From positions 4,154,001 to 4,218,000 of the forward strand of contig NZ_CP036274.1 in NCBI RefSeq assembly GCF_007747655.1: 64,000 nucleotides of DNA, given 5' to 3'. The notes under the pieces were generated by a model. That model had not been told where the DNA came from. It ran no database searches and saw only the letters and a program-made list of their open reading frames with translations. The DNA comes from Anatilimnocola aggregata. GTDB lineage: Bacteria > Planctomycetota > Planctomycetia > Pirellulales > Pirellulaceae. The position numbers and the translations under genes are program-made. Below, piece after piece: positions 28,608 to 37,808 of the stretch; positions within the stretch are counted from its first letter, which is position 1; each line of letters begins with the position of its first letter.

Positions 28608-29798
28608 ATGAGTACGTTCCTCGCAACAACACGTTCCAATGATGCTAACTCGAACAAGCGAGTGGTTCGTGTTATCGCTTTGCTGCTTGTAATAATTGCT
28701 GGGCTCACGTCGCTACGCTCAGCGGAGCCTGACTACGTCCCAAAGCTCGGCGAATTTCCGCCAGTTACGGCGGGCGAGTACTTCGCAGGGGAACTTGTCG
28801 CCATCGATCACGTCAATCGCCGTGGAGCTTTGCGACTCGATGGCGATGGGGTGGATGATAGGTATCACCACGCCGAATCGCATCGGTTTGCCATGCTTCC
28901 CTATGGAATGATTCGTTATCACGGTGCGCCTGCCGAACTGCGAGACATTCCCATTGGCACGCATTTGCATGGCAAGTTCGTGTTGCCACCGGACGGCGAT
29001 CAATCGATTCCTCCCACCAAACGAACTCCCAAGTACGTCCCGAAACAGAATCACGCCTTGCTGTTGGAAGACGATTTCAGTTTTTACCTGCGGCAAGGGC
29101 AAAGTTGGAGGGTCGAAGCTGTTGACCCTGTCAAAGGCAGACTAAAAGTGACTGCTACCGGGCAGTCAGTTGCCGTGGGATTGAAAGGGGAACAGAACTT
29201 TGATTTCGACGGTAGCACGCGAGTTTGGAAAGGGCGCCAAATCGGCGGTTTGAACGACCTGGCACCGGAGCAAGTAGTTCAGGTCAACCTCACTTGGGCT
29301 CCCGATTGGAAAAACGGGCAGTTCCATGTGGCCGATGTCTGGATCGACCAAGAAAGTCGTGAAGTTGCCAGCGAAGTGCAACGCCAGATCCACATCCGCC
29401 ATCAACGCCATCGCTGGCTTGCCGGGTGGGTCGATCATGTCGAGCATCAAGCGGCTGGCAAGGGTATTGTGACGGTCACGCTGTTCGGCGGCATGGACAA
29501 CTCGCTCTACGACCTGGCTAGAGCACAGGCTAAGCCCGGCGGTGGTGCTGCGCTCGCAGCCGGCGAACCGACGCTGCGCACCTGGTGGCAGGAACACGAT
29601 TCGAAGAGTGGCCCAGTCCTCGACTTCAAAGACATTCCTAATCCTCCACCGGGCAGCAGCGGTCTGCAGTTGAGGGTACAAATAGATGAGTTATTAGAGG
29701 GTTACCGTCCGGGACGCATCATCCGCTTTCGCCCGAATGGTTTCCCCAGCGTCAAATTACCGCCCGAAGAACGAGTTAAAAGCTTGGACGACCGGTAG
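28608..29798 (+). CDS. Secreted protein of unknown function, paralog A of a pair in the DUF1592 cluster
   Basis: A 396-residue protein with an N-terminal anchor or signal (VVRVIALLLVIIAGLTSL). I do not recognise the family. It shares many blocks with the protein encoded at 31218: VPKLGEFPP, NRRGALRLDGDG, FAMLPYGMI, GAPAELRDIP, DDFSFYLRQGQSW, VTVTLFGGMD, PPPGSSGLQLR and LPPEERVKSLDD. Blocks rich in beta structure and a conserved 'LRQGQSW' segment suggest two or more small beta-barrel domains. It has no heme motif. It lies 50 bases after DUF1592 paralog A and 49 bases before the DUF1552 gene, so a role with those cytochrome proteins is inferred. Confidence 0.75.
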   Translation: MSTFLATTRSNDANSNKRVVRVIALLLVIIAGLTSLRSAEPDYVPKLGEFPPVTAGEYFAGELVAIDHVNRRGALRLDGDGVDDRYHHAESHRFAMLPYGMIRYHGAPAELRDIPIGTHLHGKFVLPPDGDQSIPPTKRTPKYVPKQNHALLLEDDFSFYLRQGQSWRVEAVDPVKGRLKVTATGQSVAVGLKGEQNFDFDGSTRVWKGRQIGGLNDLAPEQVVQVNLTWAPDWKNGQFHVADVWIDQESREVASEVQRQIHIRHQRHRWLAGWVDHVEHQAAGKGIVTVTLFGGMDNSLYDLARAQAKPGGGAALAAGEPTLRTWWQEHDSKSGPVLDFKDIPNPPPGSSGLQLRVQIDELLEGYRPGRIIRFRPNGFPSVKLPPEERVKSLDDR

Positions 29799-29847
29799 TC
29801 TCCCAGCATCCACCTTACGAAGACAAATTCCGCACAAGGAAACACGC

Positions 29848-31218
29848 ATGGCTCACTTCCTTTCGCAGAACTGGCTCATTAGCCGCCGGCACGCGCTGCG
29901 AGGCCTCGGCGTCTCGCTGGCGTTGCCGCTGCTCGACTGCATGCGTCCGCTTGGAGCGGCAGAAACCAAATCTCGGGCCAAGCGAAGTGTGTTCATCTAT
30001 TTGCCCAATGGCGTTAATACGATCGACTTTCAGATCACGCAACCGGGCGCGGACTACAAGTTTTCGAAGTCGCTGCTGCCGCTGGAAAAGCACCGGGCGA
30101 ATATTACACCGATCAGTGGGCTCTACCATCCGCATGGCCTCGGCCATCACCACAATTGCAGCAGCATTTGGCTTACGGGCGGCAAGATTGGGCAGTCGGA
30201 GCGGAACACGATTTCGGTCGATCAACTCATGGCGCAAGTGACCGCGCCGCAAACCCGCTACTCTTCCATCGAAATGAGCAATCAGGGTCAATCGCTGGCC
30301 TATACGGCCGATGGTATCGGGCTCCCGGCACAGGGCAATCCCGGCGTAGTGTTCCGAGAAATGTTCACGGCACCGCAAGGTGGCATCGTCAAACAGCGCC
30401 GTGGTCTGCAGCGCCGCGGTAGCATTCTTGATGCCGTCTTGGGTGAAGCAACCACTCTAGGAGATCAACTGGGACAGGAAGATCGAGGTCGGCTCGAGCA
30501 GTACTTAACTTCTGTCCGCGAGGTGGAAGTGAGGACCCAGCGGGCCGATAAGTGGCTCGATACTCCCCGCCCGACGGTCGACGCTGCTGTTCAATCCCAA
30601 CTTAATCGAGACATCGCGCTCGATCGTCTCGGCGAGTATCTGCGCACAATGTACGACATCATTGTGTTGGCCTTCCAAACCGATATGACCCGGGTCGCAA
30701 CATTCAGCACTGGTGAGGAAGGGAAGGGGCCAGCTGTGCCAGAGATCGGCGTGAAGCAAGATCGCCATTCCCTCTCGCATCACAATGCTAATCCGAAACT
30801 GATGCAGGATTTGACGGCCAGCGACACGTTCAACATCCAGCAGTTCAGCTATTTTCTCGATCGATTGAGCCAGGTGAAGGATGCCGATGGTCCACTCCTC
30901 GATTCGACGATGGCCCTTTATGGCAGCGGCATGGCGTTTGGCCACAGTCACGGTAACGCGAACCTGCCACTCATCCTCGCCGGTGGCGGAGGGCTTGGCT
31001 TGAAGCACGGTCGGCACGTCGATTTCAATGCCAAGTCGAAGCCGGAAGGCTATGCCTACAATTTGGACATCCACGCCAAGCACTACGCCATTTGCCACAA
31101 CCCGGTGAACAACAAAGCCCACTTGAGCAACTTGCTGCTAACGATGGCGCAAAAGATGGACGTGAAGACCGAAAAGTTTGCCGATAGCACGGGCACCGTC
31201 TCGGAGGTGCTCGCGTGA
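29848..31218 (+). CDS. DUF1552 family exported protein
   Basis: A 456-residue protein starting at the ATG at 29848, which has an AAGGA site; the frame upstream overlaps the previous gene. The N-terminus MAHFLSQNWLISRRHALRGL is twin-arginine-like (SRRHALRGLGVSLALPLLD), suggesting Tat export. The body matches DUF1552: FIYLPNGVNTIDFQI, HPHGLGHHHNCSSIWLTG, YSSIEMSNQG, DSTMALYGSGMAFGHSHGNANLPLILAGGG. The fold resembles the sulfatase/alkaline-phosphatase-like DUF1501 group. Function unknown; it is the regular partner of DUF1592 proteins. Its stop overlaps the next ATG by one base (TGATG), so the next gene is translationally coupled. Confidence 0.9.
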   Translation: MAHFLSQNWLISRRHALRGLGVSLALPLLDCMRPLGAAETKSRAKRSVFIYLPNGVNTIDFQITQPGADYKFSKSLLPLEKHRANITPISGLYHPHGLGHHHNCSSIWLTGGKIGQSERNTISVDQLMAQVTAPQTRYSSIEMSNQGQSLAYTADGIGLPAQGNPGVVFREMFTAPQGGIVKQRRGLQRRGSILDAVLGEATTLGDQLGQEDRGRLEQYLTSVREVEVRTQRADKWLDTPRPTVDAAVQSQLNRDIALDRLGEYLRTMYDIIVLAFQTDMTRVATFSTGEEGKGPAVPEIGVKQDRHSLSHHNANPKLMQDLTASDTFNIQQFSYFLDRLSQVKDADGPLLDSTMALYGSGMAFGHSHGNANLPLILAGGGGLGLKHGRHVDFNAKSKPEGYAYNLDIHAKHYAICHNPVNNKAHLSNLLLTMAQKMDVKTEKFADSTGTVSEVLA

Positions 31219-32396
31219 TGCGACGTTCCCTTTCCTGGCTACTGGCTTGTTCCGCAACTTGTTGCTTGTTTTCAGTTCCTGCCAATGCTCAGGAAGTAGT
31301 TAGCTACGTGCCGAAGGTGGGTGAGTTTCCACCGCCGAATAGTGGCACCTATCTCGCGGGTGAACTGGTGGTAATCGACCCAGTAAATCGCCGCGGGGGT
31401 TTACGACTCGATGGCAACGGTGCCGGGGACCGTTACAACAGCGGGCCGCTTCATTACTTTGCCATGCTCCCGTACGGCACAATCTCATTCAACGGTGCGC
31501 CGGCGGAGCTGCGTGATATTCCCCTCGGCACACATGTGCATGGTTACTTCTATCTGCCGCCCGTTGGCGAAGAAGCCACGATCCCGCCTCTGCCCAAGGA
31601 TTTGGCCAAGTACGAGATCAAGCAGAATCATGCCGTTTCGCTGGAAGACGACTTCAGCTTTTATCAGCGCCAAGGTCAGAGTTGGAAGGTGGTGTCGCTG
31701 GAACTGATGAAGGGAAAGATCAACGTTGCGCCGTCGGGGCAACTTGCTAAGGACGGAATCAACACGACTTACACCTTCGACATCGACGATTCGACCACGG
31801 TCTGGAAAGGTCGCAAGCTGGTGGACCTGGCAGACATCACTCCTGACCAGATAGTGCAGTTCAATCTTGGCTGGTCACCGGGCTGGCGTGATAAAGAATT
31901 CACGGTTGCGGAAGTTTGGCTTGATGAAGAAAGCCGCAACTTTGCTACGGAACTTCAGCGTCGTCGGCATGTGAAATATCAGAAGCAGCGTTGGCTGCCC
32001 GCATGGATCGATCGCGTGGAAGACAACGACTTCGGCGGTGGCATGGTCACACTTACTCTCTTCGGCGGCATGGATCCTTCGCTCTATGCCGACTTAAAGG
32101 CGACCCAAGACAAAGGCTTCGGCGTCGCAGCTGCCGAGAAAACATTGCGCACGTGGTTTCATCGTGGCGACAAGAAAATCGGCCAGGTAATTGAATGGAA
32201 AGAATCCACGAACCCTCCACCCGGCAGCAGCGGCATTCAAATTCGGCTGAAGTTTACCGAACTTCTCGATGGCTACCGACCCGGCAGAGTGGTTCGTGTG
32301 AAGTGCCACGATTGGATCTTTGTCACCATGCCGCCGGAAGAGCGCGTAAAGTCCGTTGAGGACCAGCAACGTTCCACAATCTTTAGCATTCCTTAA
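31218..32396 (+). CDS. Secreted protein of unknown function, paralog B of a pair in the DUF1592 cluster
   Basis: A 392-residue protein with a clear signal peptide (LSWLLACSATCCLFSVPANA). The frame may also start at the GTG at 31215; the ATG at 31218 shares one base with the DUF1552 stop. It is the paralog of the protein at 28608, with the same block order: VPKVGEFPP, NRRGGLRLDGNG, FAMLPYGTI, GAPAELRDIP, DDFSFYQRQGQSW, VTLTLFGGMD, PPPGSSGIQIR, MPPEERVKSVED. No known domain is recognised. The translational coupling to DUF1552 is the best evidence that this family works with the cytochrome pair. Confidence 0.75.
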   Translation: MRRSLSWLLACSATCCLFSVPANAQEVVSYVPKVGEFPPPNSGTYLAGELVVIDPVNRRGGLRLDGNGAGDRYNSGPLHYFAMLPYGTISFNGAPAELRDIPLGTHVHGYFYLPPVGEEATIPPLPKDLAKYEIKQNHAVSLEDDFSFYQRQGQSWKVVSLELMKGKINVAPSGQLAKDGINTTYTFDIDDSTTVWKGRKLVDLADITPDQIVQFNLGWSPGWRDKEFTVAEVWLDEESRNFATELQRRRHVKYQKQRWLPAWIDRVEDNDFGGGMVTLTLFGGMDPSLYADLKATQDKGFGVAAAEKTLRTWFHRGDKKIGQVIEWKESTNPPPGSSGIQIRLKFTELLDGYRPGRVVRVKCHDWIFVTMPPEERVKSVEDQQRSTIFSIP

Positions 32397-32425
32397 GTCA
32401 AGCTTTCTCAGGAACCGAAACGATC

Positions 32426-33364
32426 ATGTTCAAACAACTCTCCTGTTCGTTCATCGCGGTCGTCGCCTTGGCGATGACGTTGCGGGCTGAAGAAGCAGAA
32501 TCACTCGTGGCTTCTGGCGCCAAGATTGAGAAACTTGCCAGCGGGATGAAATTTACCGAAGGACCAGCGTGGTTTCCGGCGAAGAAGACACTGGTTTTCT
32601 CTGACATTCCCAACAGCAAGCTTATGCAGTGGCGCGAAGGTGAAGGCCTGTCGGTGTTTCGCCCCAGTGAACAAGCCAATGGCAATATTCTCGATCTGGA
32701 CGGCCGACTCGTTTCGTGCCAGCATGCGGCCCGCAACCTGGTGCGGACGGAGACCGACGGCACGATTTCAGTGCTTGTCGACAAGTTCGACGGCAAGCGG
32801 TTTAACTCGCCCAACGATGTAGCGGTTCGTTCCGACGGGACTCTCTGGTTCACCGATCCGCCGTGGGGACTCACGGGTGCTGCAGAAGTTCCTGGGCATT
32901 GGGTCTATAAGTTTGACCCAGCCACGAAAACCGTTGTACCGGTCGTTAAAGACCTGGCCATGCCTAACGGCATTAACTTTTCGCCAGATGAAACCCGCCT
33001 TTACATCGCCGATACTGGCGGCCATGCCAAGCATCCTGATCCTGCTTTTCATAAGTTGCCGGCTGGGGTTCATTGCTACGAAGTCAGCAAAGCGGGCGAG
33101 CTTGGCAAGAAGCTGTTCACCATCAAGGAGGGCAGCGACGGCATGACTATCGATGTGAAGGGAAACCTCTACACGACCCACGGCGGTGTGAATATCTACA
33201 ACGCCGACGGCAAGCTACTGGAGAAGATCGAAGTGCCTGAAGGTCCAGCCAATGTTTGCTTCGGCGGCGAGGATATGCGGACGCTATTTATTACCGCCCG
33301 CACTTCTCTCTATAGCATTCGCATGAAGAACCCCGGTGCCAAGCCGGTCGGTGCGAAGTGGTAA
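32426..33364 (+). CDS. SMP-30/gluconolactonase-like secreted beta-propeller
   Basis: A 312-residue protein with a signal peptide (MFKQLSCSFIAVVALAMTLRA). It is an SMP-30/gluconolactonase/LRE-like propeller: LASGMKFTEGPAWFPAKKTLVFSDIP carries the conserved Glu of the metal site; RFNSPNDVAVRSDGTLWFTDPPWGL carries the Asn-Asp pair; MPNGINFSPDETRLYIADTG carries a second Asn; and GSDGMTIDVKGNLYTTH carries the Asp. The likely metal ligands are therefore present and a lactone or ester hydrolase role is plausible. It sits between the unknown paralog B and DUF1592 paralog B in the same transcript. Confidence 0.88.
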   Translation: MFKQLSCSFIAVVALAMTLRAEEAESLVASGAKIEKLASGMKFTEGPAWFPAKKTLVFSDIPNSKLMQWREGEGLSVFRPSEQANGNILDLDGRLVSCQHAARNLVRTETDGTISVLVDKFDGKRFNSPNDVAVRSDGTLWFTDPPWGLTGAAEVPGHWVYKFDPATKTVVPVVKDLAMPNGINFSPDETRLYIADTGGHAKHPDPAFHKLPAGVHCYEVSKAGELGKKLFTIKEGSDGMTIDVKGNLYTTHGGVNIYNADGKLLEKIEVPEGPANVCFGGEDMRTLFITARTSLYSIRMKNPGAKPVGAKW

Positions 33365-33369
33365 GCAGC

Positions 33370-35772
33370 ATGAATTCCTCGCTCATGGCGTCAATAATGA
33401 AGTACGTGTTGCTTTTAGGTTTGTTGGTGGCAGCTGCACCTGCTGTGCAATCTGCTGATGGGCCACTCGGTTTTGAGCAAGCAGTGCAACCATTCTTTCA
33501 GACCTATTGCTTGCACTGTCACGACGGCAAGCAGCAGGAAGGAGAGTTTCGGCTCGATACTTTACCCCGCGACTTTGCGGACGAAACGACGGCACAGCGC
33601 TGGGCCGAAGTTGTGTTTCGCATGAACTCAGGAGAGATGCCGCCGAAAAAGGAACTGCAACCAAAGCCTCACGAATTGGGAGTTGCCGTAGATTGGCTCT
33701 CCACGCGGTTGAAGGAAGGGGAAGCGGTACGAATGGCGCGCCGCGGTCCCATTGCGCACTACCGTCTCAGTCGCGAAGAATATGGCCACACCGTTTACGA
33801 TCTGCTCGGCGTTTACTTCGATGTGAACATGCCAGGCGCATTCAATGAGGATCCCCGTTGGCACGGCTTCGATCGCATCGGCTCGCTCCTCTCGCTGTCG
33901 CCGTCGCATGTGGACCGTTACTTTCGTGCCGCAGAAACCGTAGTCGCACAAGCCTTCCCCGATCAACCTGTCAAGTTGCAAAAGGGGCGCAACGAAGCCA
34001 ACGCTGGCCAAGAGAAGTGGTTGCAGGAGAGTGGGCTGACCGGCCCGGTTCGCTGGCCTCTTTGGCCAGGACATGGTCGTCAGATTTTCAAAGCAGCTTC
34101 CCCTGGCCTATATCGCATTCGTATCCAGCTCAGTGCATTGCCGTCGTTCAAAGGTCGATTACCGCACCTCAGTCTGTGGCATCACCAGCTGAAGCGCTCG
34201 GTCTATGGGTTGGACGTGAGTGCGCCCGAAGACAAACCAACGACCATCGAGATCGAAACGTTCTTGCCCGAGGGGAACTTCAATCTGATGAACGAATCCC
34301 CTGGTATCTTGAACGATGGTCAGACCCCCAGTATCTCTCAAATTACGTTTGTGAACACGAAAGTCAGTCGTCAGAATCGCCCCACGGGATACCGGCTGTA
34401 CAACGACCACGGAGAGTCGATCTTTCCGCTGCTAATCATTGACTGGGTCGAGTTCGAAGGGCCCATTCAACTCGAAGCGGATCAGCAGAAACGGGCAGGG
34501 ATGTTCCCAGTGAACAACGGCGATCTTGCCGAAGCGCGCGAATGTCTGCGGCGATTTGCCTCGCGTGGCTGGCGTCGCCCCGTGCCCGATGCCGAGTTAG
34601 ATCGCTATGTGAAGGTCATCGATAGCGAACTGGCAGCTGGTGAAAACTTTCGCTCGGCCTATCGTGCAGCATTAGTGGCTATCCTTACATCTAAGAATTT
34701 CTATTACCTCGAAGAAGGTTCGCCCGCTCAACGTCGCGAGACGGTGAACGACTGGGAACTAGCCTCGCGTCTGTCGTACTTCCTTTGGAGTTCACTTCCG
34801 GACGAAGAACTCGCCAACCTAGCACGGCAAGATACTTTGCATCGTCCTGAGATCCTGCGGGCTCAACTGACGCGCTTGCTTGCCGATCGCAAGGTCAACC
34901 GTTTTACGGAGTCGTTCCCCAAACAGTGGCTGCAGTTGCACCGCGTCGGCGTGTTTCCGCCCGATGAAGGACTTTATCCCGACTACGATAAATGGCTCGA
35001 ACGAAGCATGGTGCTGGAAAGCACTGGGTACTTCGGCGAGGTGTTCTCGCAGAATCTGCCATTACGCGAGTTTCTCGTTTCCGACTGGACCATCCTGAAT
35101 TCGCGCTTGGCGATGCACTACGGTATGCCTCGGCCAGCTGCCGCAGGTTTGCAACGCGTCGCGCTTCGCCCAGAGGACCATCGCGGCGGATTGCTTACGC
35201 AGGCCTCGATTCTCTCCCTGACGTCCGATGGAACCCGGCATCGGCCCGTCCATCGTGGTGTCTGGGTATCAGAGGCCGTTTTCGGTCGCACTCCGCCTCC
35301 GCCGCCCCCGAACGTCGAGCCGCTCGCTCCGACACCGAGCGATCAACCCAAAGCGACGATCCGCATGCAGTTGGAAGCGCACGCGACGCATGCGACCTGC
35401 GCGTCGTGCCACGAAAAGATCGACCCGCTCGGTTTTGCCTTCGACAATTTCGACGCCATTGGTCGTTGGCGAACAACAGAACAAGTAGCTGGCGGCAATG
35501 GCGACGACCCAAGCGTAAATGCCAGCGGCAAACTGGCCGACGGTCGGCCCTACAACGGCTCGGATGAATTCAAACAGTTGCTGGCGCAAGACCTGGATCT
35601 CTTTGCCGAAGCTTTCGTCGAGCAATTGGCCACCTATTCGCTGCGCCGCGTGATGACACTCGACGACACCGCGCAGATCAGGTCCATTGCGGCTGCTAGC
35701 AAGAAGGACGATTACAAACTCCGTACTGTCATCGAGAACTTTGTACTCTCCGACTTATTCCGCAAGCGATAG
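33370..35772 (+). CDS. DUF1592-type PSCyt cytochrome protein, paralog B
   Basis: An 800-residue paralog of the protein at 26158, almost equal in length and alike throughout. The start is unclear: ATG at 33370, 33385 or 33397 are all possible, and a GTG at 33358 would overlap the preceding stop. A signal peptide (VLLLGLLVAAAPAVQS) follows. Features in order: CLHCH heme site, HYRLSREEYGHTVYDLLG, FASRGWRRPV, NDWELASRLSYFLWSSLPD, LTSDGTRHRPVHRG, CASCHEKIDPLGFAFDNFD, and a DUF1585-like end (LRTVIENFVLSDLFRKR). It is the last gene of the cluster; the next gene is convergent and its stop lies only 5 bases away. Confidence 0.92.
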   Translation: MNSSLMASIMKYVLLLGLLVAAAPAVQSADGPLGFEQAVQPFFQTYCLHCHDGKQQEGEFRLDTLPRDFADETTAQRWAEVVFRMNSGEMPPKKELQPKPHELGVAVDWLSTRLKEGEAVRMARRGPIAHYRLSREEYGHTVYDLLGVYFDVNMPGAFNEDPRWHGFDRIGSLLSLSPSHVDRYFRAAETVVAQAFPDQPVKLQKGRNEANAGQEKWLQESGLTGPVRWPLWPGHGRQIFKAASPGLYRIRIQLSALPSFKGRLPHLSLWHHQLKRSVYGLDVSAPEDKPTTIEIETFLPEGNFNLMNESPGILNDGQTPSISQITFVNTKVSRQNRPTGYRLYNDHGESIFPLLIIDWVEFEGPIQLEADQQKRAGMFPVNNGDLAEARECLRRFASRGWRRPVPDAELDRYVKVIDSELAAGENFRSAYRAALVAILTSKNFYYLEEGSPAQRRETVNDWELASRLSYFLWSSLPDEELANLARQDTLHRPEILRAQLTRLLADRKVNRFTESFPKQWLQLHRVGVFPPDEGLYPDYDKWLERSMVLESTGYFGEVFSQNLPLREFLVSDWTILNSRLAMHYGMPRPAAAGLQRVALRPEDHRGGLLTQASILSLTSDGTRHRPVHRGVWVSEAVFGRTPPPPPPNVEPLAPTPSDQPKATIRMQLEAHATHATCASCHEKIDPLGFAFDNFDAIGRWRTTEQVAGGNGDDPSVNASGKLADGRPYNGSDEFKQLLAQDLDLFAEAFVEQLATYSLRRVMTLDDTAQIRSIAAASKKDDYKLRTVIENFVLSDLFRKR

Positions 35773-35777
35773 TTGGT

Positions 35778-36494
35778 TCAATAATTTGCTGTTCGCGGTT
35801 CCAAGCCCTGCACCGCGACGATGACATCGTCGAGAGGCATGACATCACCCAAGTCGATATCGATATCCAGCAGATTCACTTCGTGCATGATCTCGCATCG
35901 TTCTCCCACAGCTTCACGAGGAACGATGACGCGCACACTGTCGGTTGCATCGCGGCACGTTGCATAGACGCAGTGACTCGTGCTGATGCCGGTGACAATC
36001 AGCGTATCGATGCCGAGCGAGGCAAGCATCTCGTGCAGATTCGTTCCTTTGAACGCTGAGGCATAGCGCTTGCGAATCAGCTTCTCGCCCAGTCGCGGCG
36101 CGAGGCGCGGATCGAGTTCAAACAGCCGTTCATCACCCGGCTGCAACTTTAGCTGCAGCTTTTTGTTCTGCGGGCTCGGGGGATCGGACGGATCGTAGGC
36201 ATAGGTTGTGAAGAAGACTGGAATCTTTGCATTACGTGCTGCGTCAAGCATTCGCAGGGTTGCCTGCAAGACCGGCTCCGCCTCGGTGCCAATTTGTGCC
36301 CGCGGCTGCGTCCAAAACACTGCCAGATCAATCACGATCAGCGCCGGCCGTTTACCGAAGCCCACGCGACCCGCCCAGCCCCGGGCGAGATACCGCTTGC
36401 GCAGTTCGGCCAGATGCGCCAAGAGTGGTGTCCGCAAATCATCCGGCAGTCGCAAGTCTGCAGAGCCGCAATGTGATTGTCTTTCGTGTGTCAT
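35778..36494 (-). CDS. Isochorismatase-like cysteine hydrolase
   Basis: A 238-residue cysteine hydrolase. The ATG at 36494 has AGGA 8 bases upstream; the longer frame adds a non-conserved N-terminus. The catalytic triad of the family is present: Asp56 (ALIVIDLAVF), Lys142 (LIRKRYASAF) and Cys175 (STSHCVYATCRD), with the preceding cis-peptide region GIST. The N-terminal 40 residues form a helical extension seen in N-carbamoylsarcosine-amidase-like members. N-carbamoyl amidase, nicotinamidase-like and isochorismatase-like activities are all possible; none can be chosen. It is convergent with the DUF1592 cluster and divergent from the next hydrolase. Confidence 0.88.
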   Translation of the reverse strand: MTHERQSHCGSADLRLPDDLRTPLLAHLAELRKRYLARGWAGRVGFGKRPALIVIDLAVFWTQPRAQIGTEAEPVLQATLRMLDAARNAKIPVFFTTYAYDPSDPPSPQNKKLQLKLQPGDERLFELDPRLAPRLGEKLIRKRYASAFKGTNLHEMLASLGIDTLIVTGISTSHCVYATCRDATDSVRVIVPREAVGERCEIMHEVNLLDIDIDLGDVMPLDDVIVAVQGLEPRTANY

Positions 36495-36632
36495 CGGGTC
36501 AGTCCTACTGCGAAGGAAATATGGCAGCAGGCAATTGTGACGAGCCGTCATGTTTCATGCAAATATCGTTCAGCCGGCGGAAGTGCTAAACTCCATCATT
36601 CAACTTCGACGTTATTTGTAGCAGGCAAGAAT

Positions 36633-37772
36633 ATGAACGCCGTTCGCAGCTTGATTGCGGCACTGGTTACTTTGTCGGTGCTTGTTTCTGCAGTAGCGCA
36701 AGAGCGCGTTGTTCCACAAAGTGCCAAGGGTGGCAAGGAGCAACAAGGTGAAGCGTGGGCAGAAGTACCAGAGCTCTTCAAGGCCATCAAGCTGCCCGGG
36801 TGGCAAGTTCCCCAGGATCTGAAGCGTTGGGAGGAAACTGATCGCGCGCAGACGAAGGCCACTCTGGTAGAGTGCCTAGGCGAAATGCCGAAGCGACCAG
36901 ATCCGAAACAAGTGAAGGTGATTTCGCGCGAAGACAAAGGGACCTTCTGGTTGGAGAAGTTTGAGTTTCACAACGGTGCCGACATGGTCGTGACCGGCAT
37001 CCTGGCGATCCCAAAGAACATCAAAGAGCCTGCGCCAGTGGTGGTTGGGATGCACGGCCATTCCGGCTCCAAAGGCGAATACATTCCGAACCCGGAGAAC
37101 GAACTATCGCTTGGTTGGATGCTGGTGCAGAAAGGATTCGTGGTTGCCGCCATCGATGGTTACTTCAACGGCGAGCGTGTCGGCAAAGGTCCCGGTGGAG
37201 CGAAGCTCGATGCGGGTGCCTATCCGCAGGAACTGAGTCTGTTCAAGTTGCATCTGTGGCAAGGTCGTTGCCTGTGGGGCATGATGATTCGCGATGAGCA
37301 GTGCCTGCTCGATTATTTGGAAACGCGGCCGGAAGTCGATAAAAGTCGCATTGGCGTGACCGGCATGAGCATGGGTTGCACGCGGGCATGGTGGGTGTCT
37401 GCTGTTGACGATCGCGTTCAAGCTCAGGTTGGTGTGGCTTGTTTTACTCGCTACACCGAACTGATTGCGCACGGCAATTTGCGTCGGCACGGCATCTACT
37501 ATTTTGTTCCCGGTGTCTTTCAGCACTTCGATACCGAGGCCATTTTTGCGTTGTCGGCACCGAAACCCAACCTGCAACTATCGGGCGATGAAGACGGCGG
37601 TGCCCCAACCGACGGCGTGATCGTGCTGGAGAAAAAACTGGGCGAGATCTACAAACTCTATGGCAAACCCGAGAACTTTCGCAGCGTACTGTACGCGAAG
37701 ACAGGTCACGAATATCTGCCCGAAATGCGAGTTGAAATGGTCGCTTGGTTTACGAAGCACCTGAAGCCGTAG
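36633..37772 (+). CDS. Secreted alpha/beta hydrolase (acetyl-xylan-esterase/dienelactone-hydrolase-like)
   Basis: A 379-residue exported enzyme with a signal peptide (MNAVRSLIAALVTLSVLVSAVA). The ATG at 36633 is used; the longer frame lies over the divergent gene's start. Oxyanion loop GMHGHSG at 139-145, nucleophile elbow GVTGMSMGCT with Ser246, and a C-terminal AKTGHEYLP with the probable catalytic His. The layout resembles large esterases of the acetyl-xylan-esterase/Abhydrolase_7 group, common in planctomycete polysaccharide breakdown. Substrate is not known. It is a single gene, divergent from the cysteine hydrolase and convergent with the NDH-2 operon. Confidence 0.82.
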   Translation: MNAVRSLIAALVTLSVLVSAVAQERVVPQSAKGGKEQQGEAWAEVPELFKAIKLPGWQVPQDLKRWEETDRAQTKATLVECLGEMPKRPDPKQVKVISREDKGTFWLEKFEFHNGADMVVTGILAIPKNIKEPAPVVVGMHGHSGSKGEYIPNPENELSLGWMLVQKGFVVAAIDGYFNGERVGKGPGGAKLDAGAYPQELSLFKLHLWQGRCLWGMMIRDEQCLLDYLETRPEVDKSRIGVTGMSMGCTRAWWVSAVDDRVQAQVGVACFTRYTELIAHGNLRRHGIYYFVPGVFQHFDTEAIFALSAPKPNLQLSGDEDGGAPTDGVIVLEKKLGEIYKLYGKPENFRSVLYAKTGHEYLPEMRVEMVAWFTKHLKP

Positions 37773-37808
37773 GGCCGTGGTAAGAAGTACATCGCATAAG
37801 CGGTGGGT

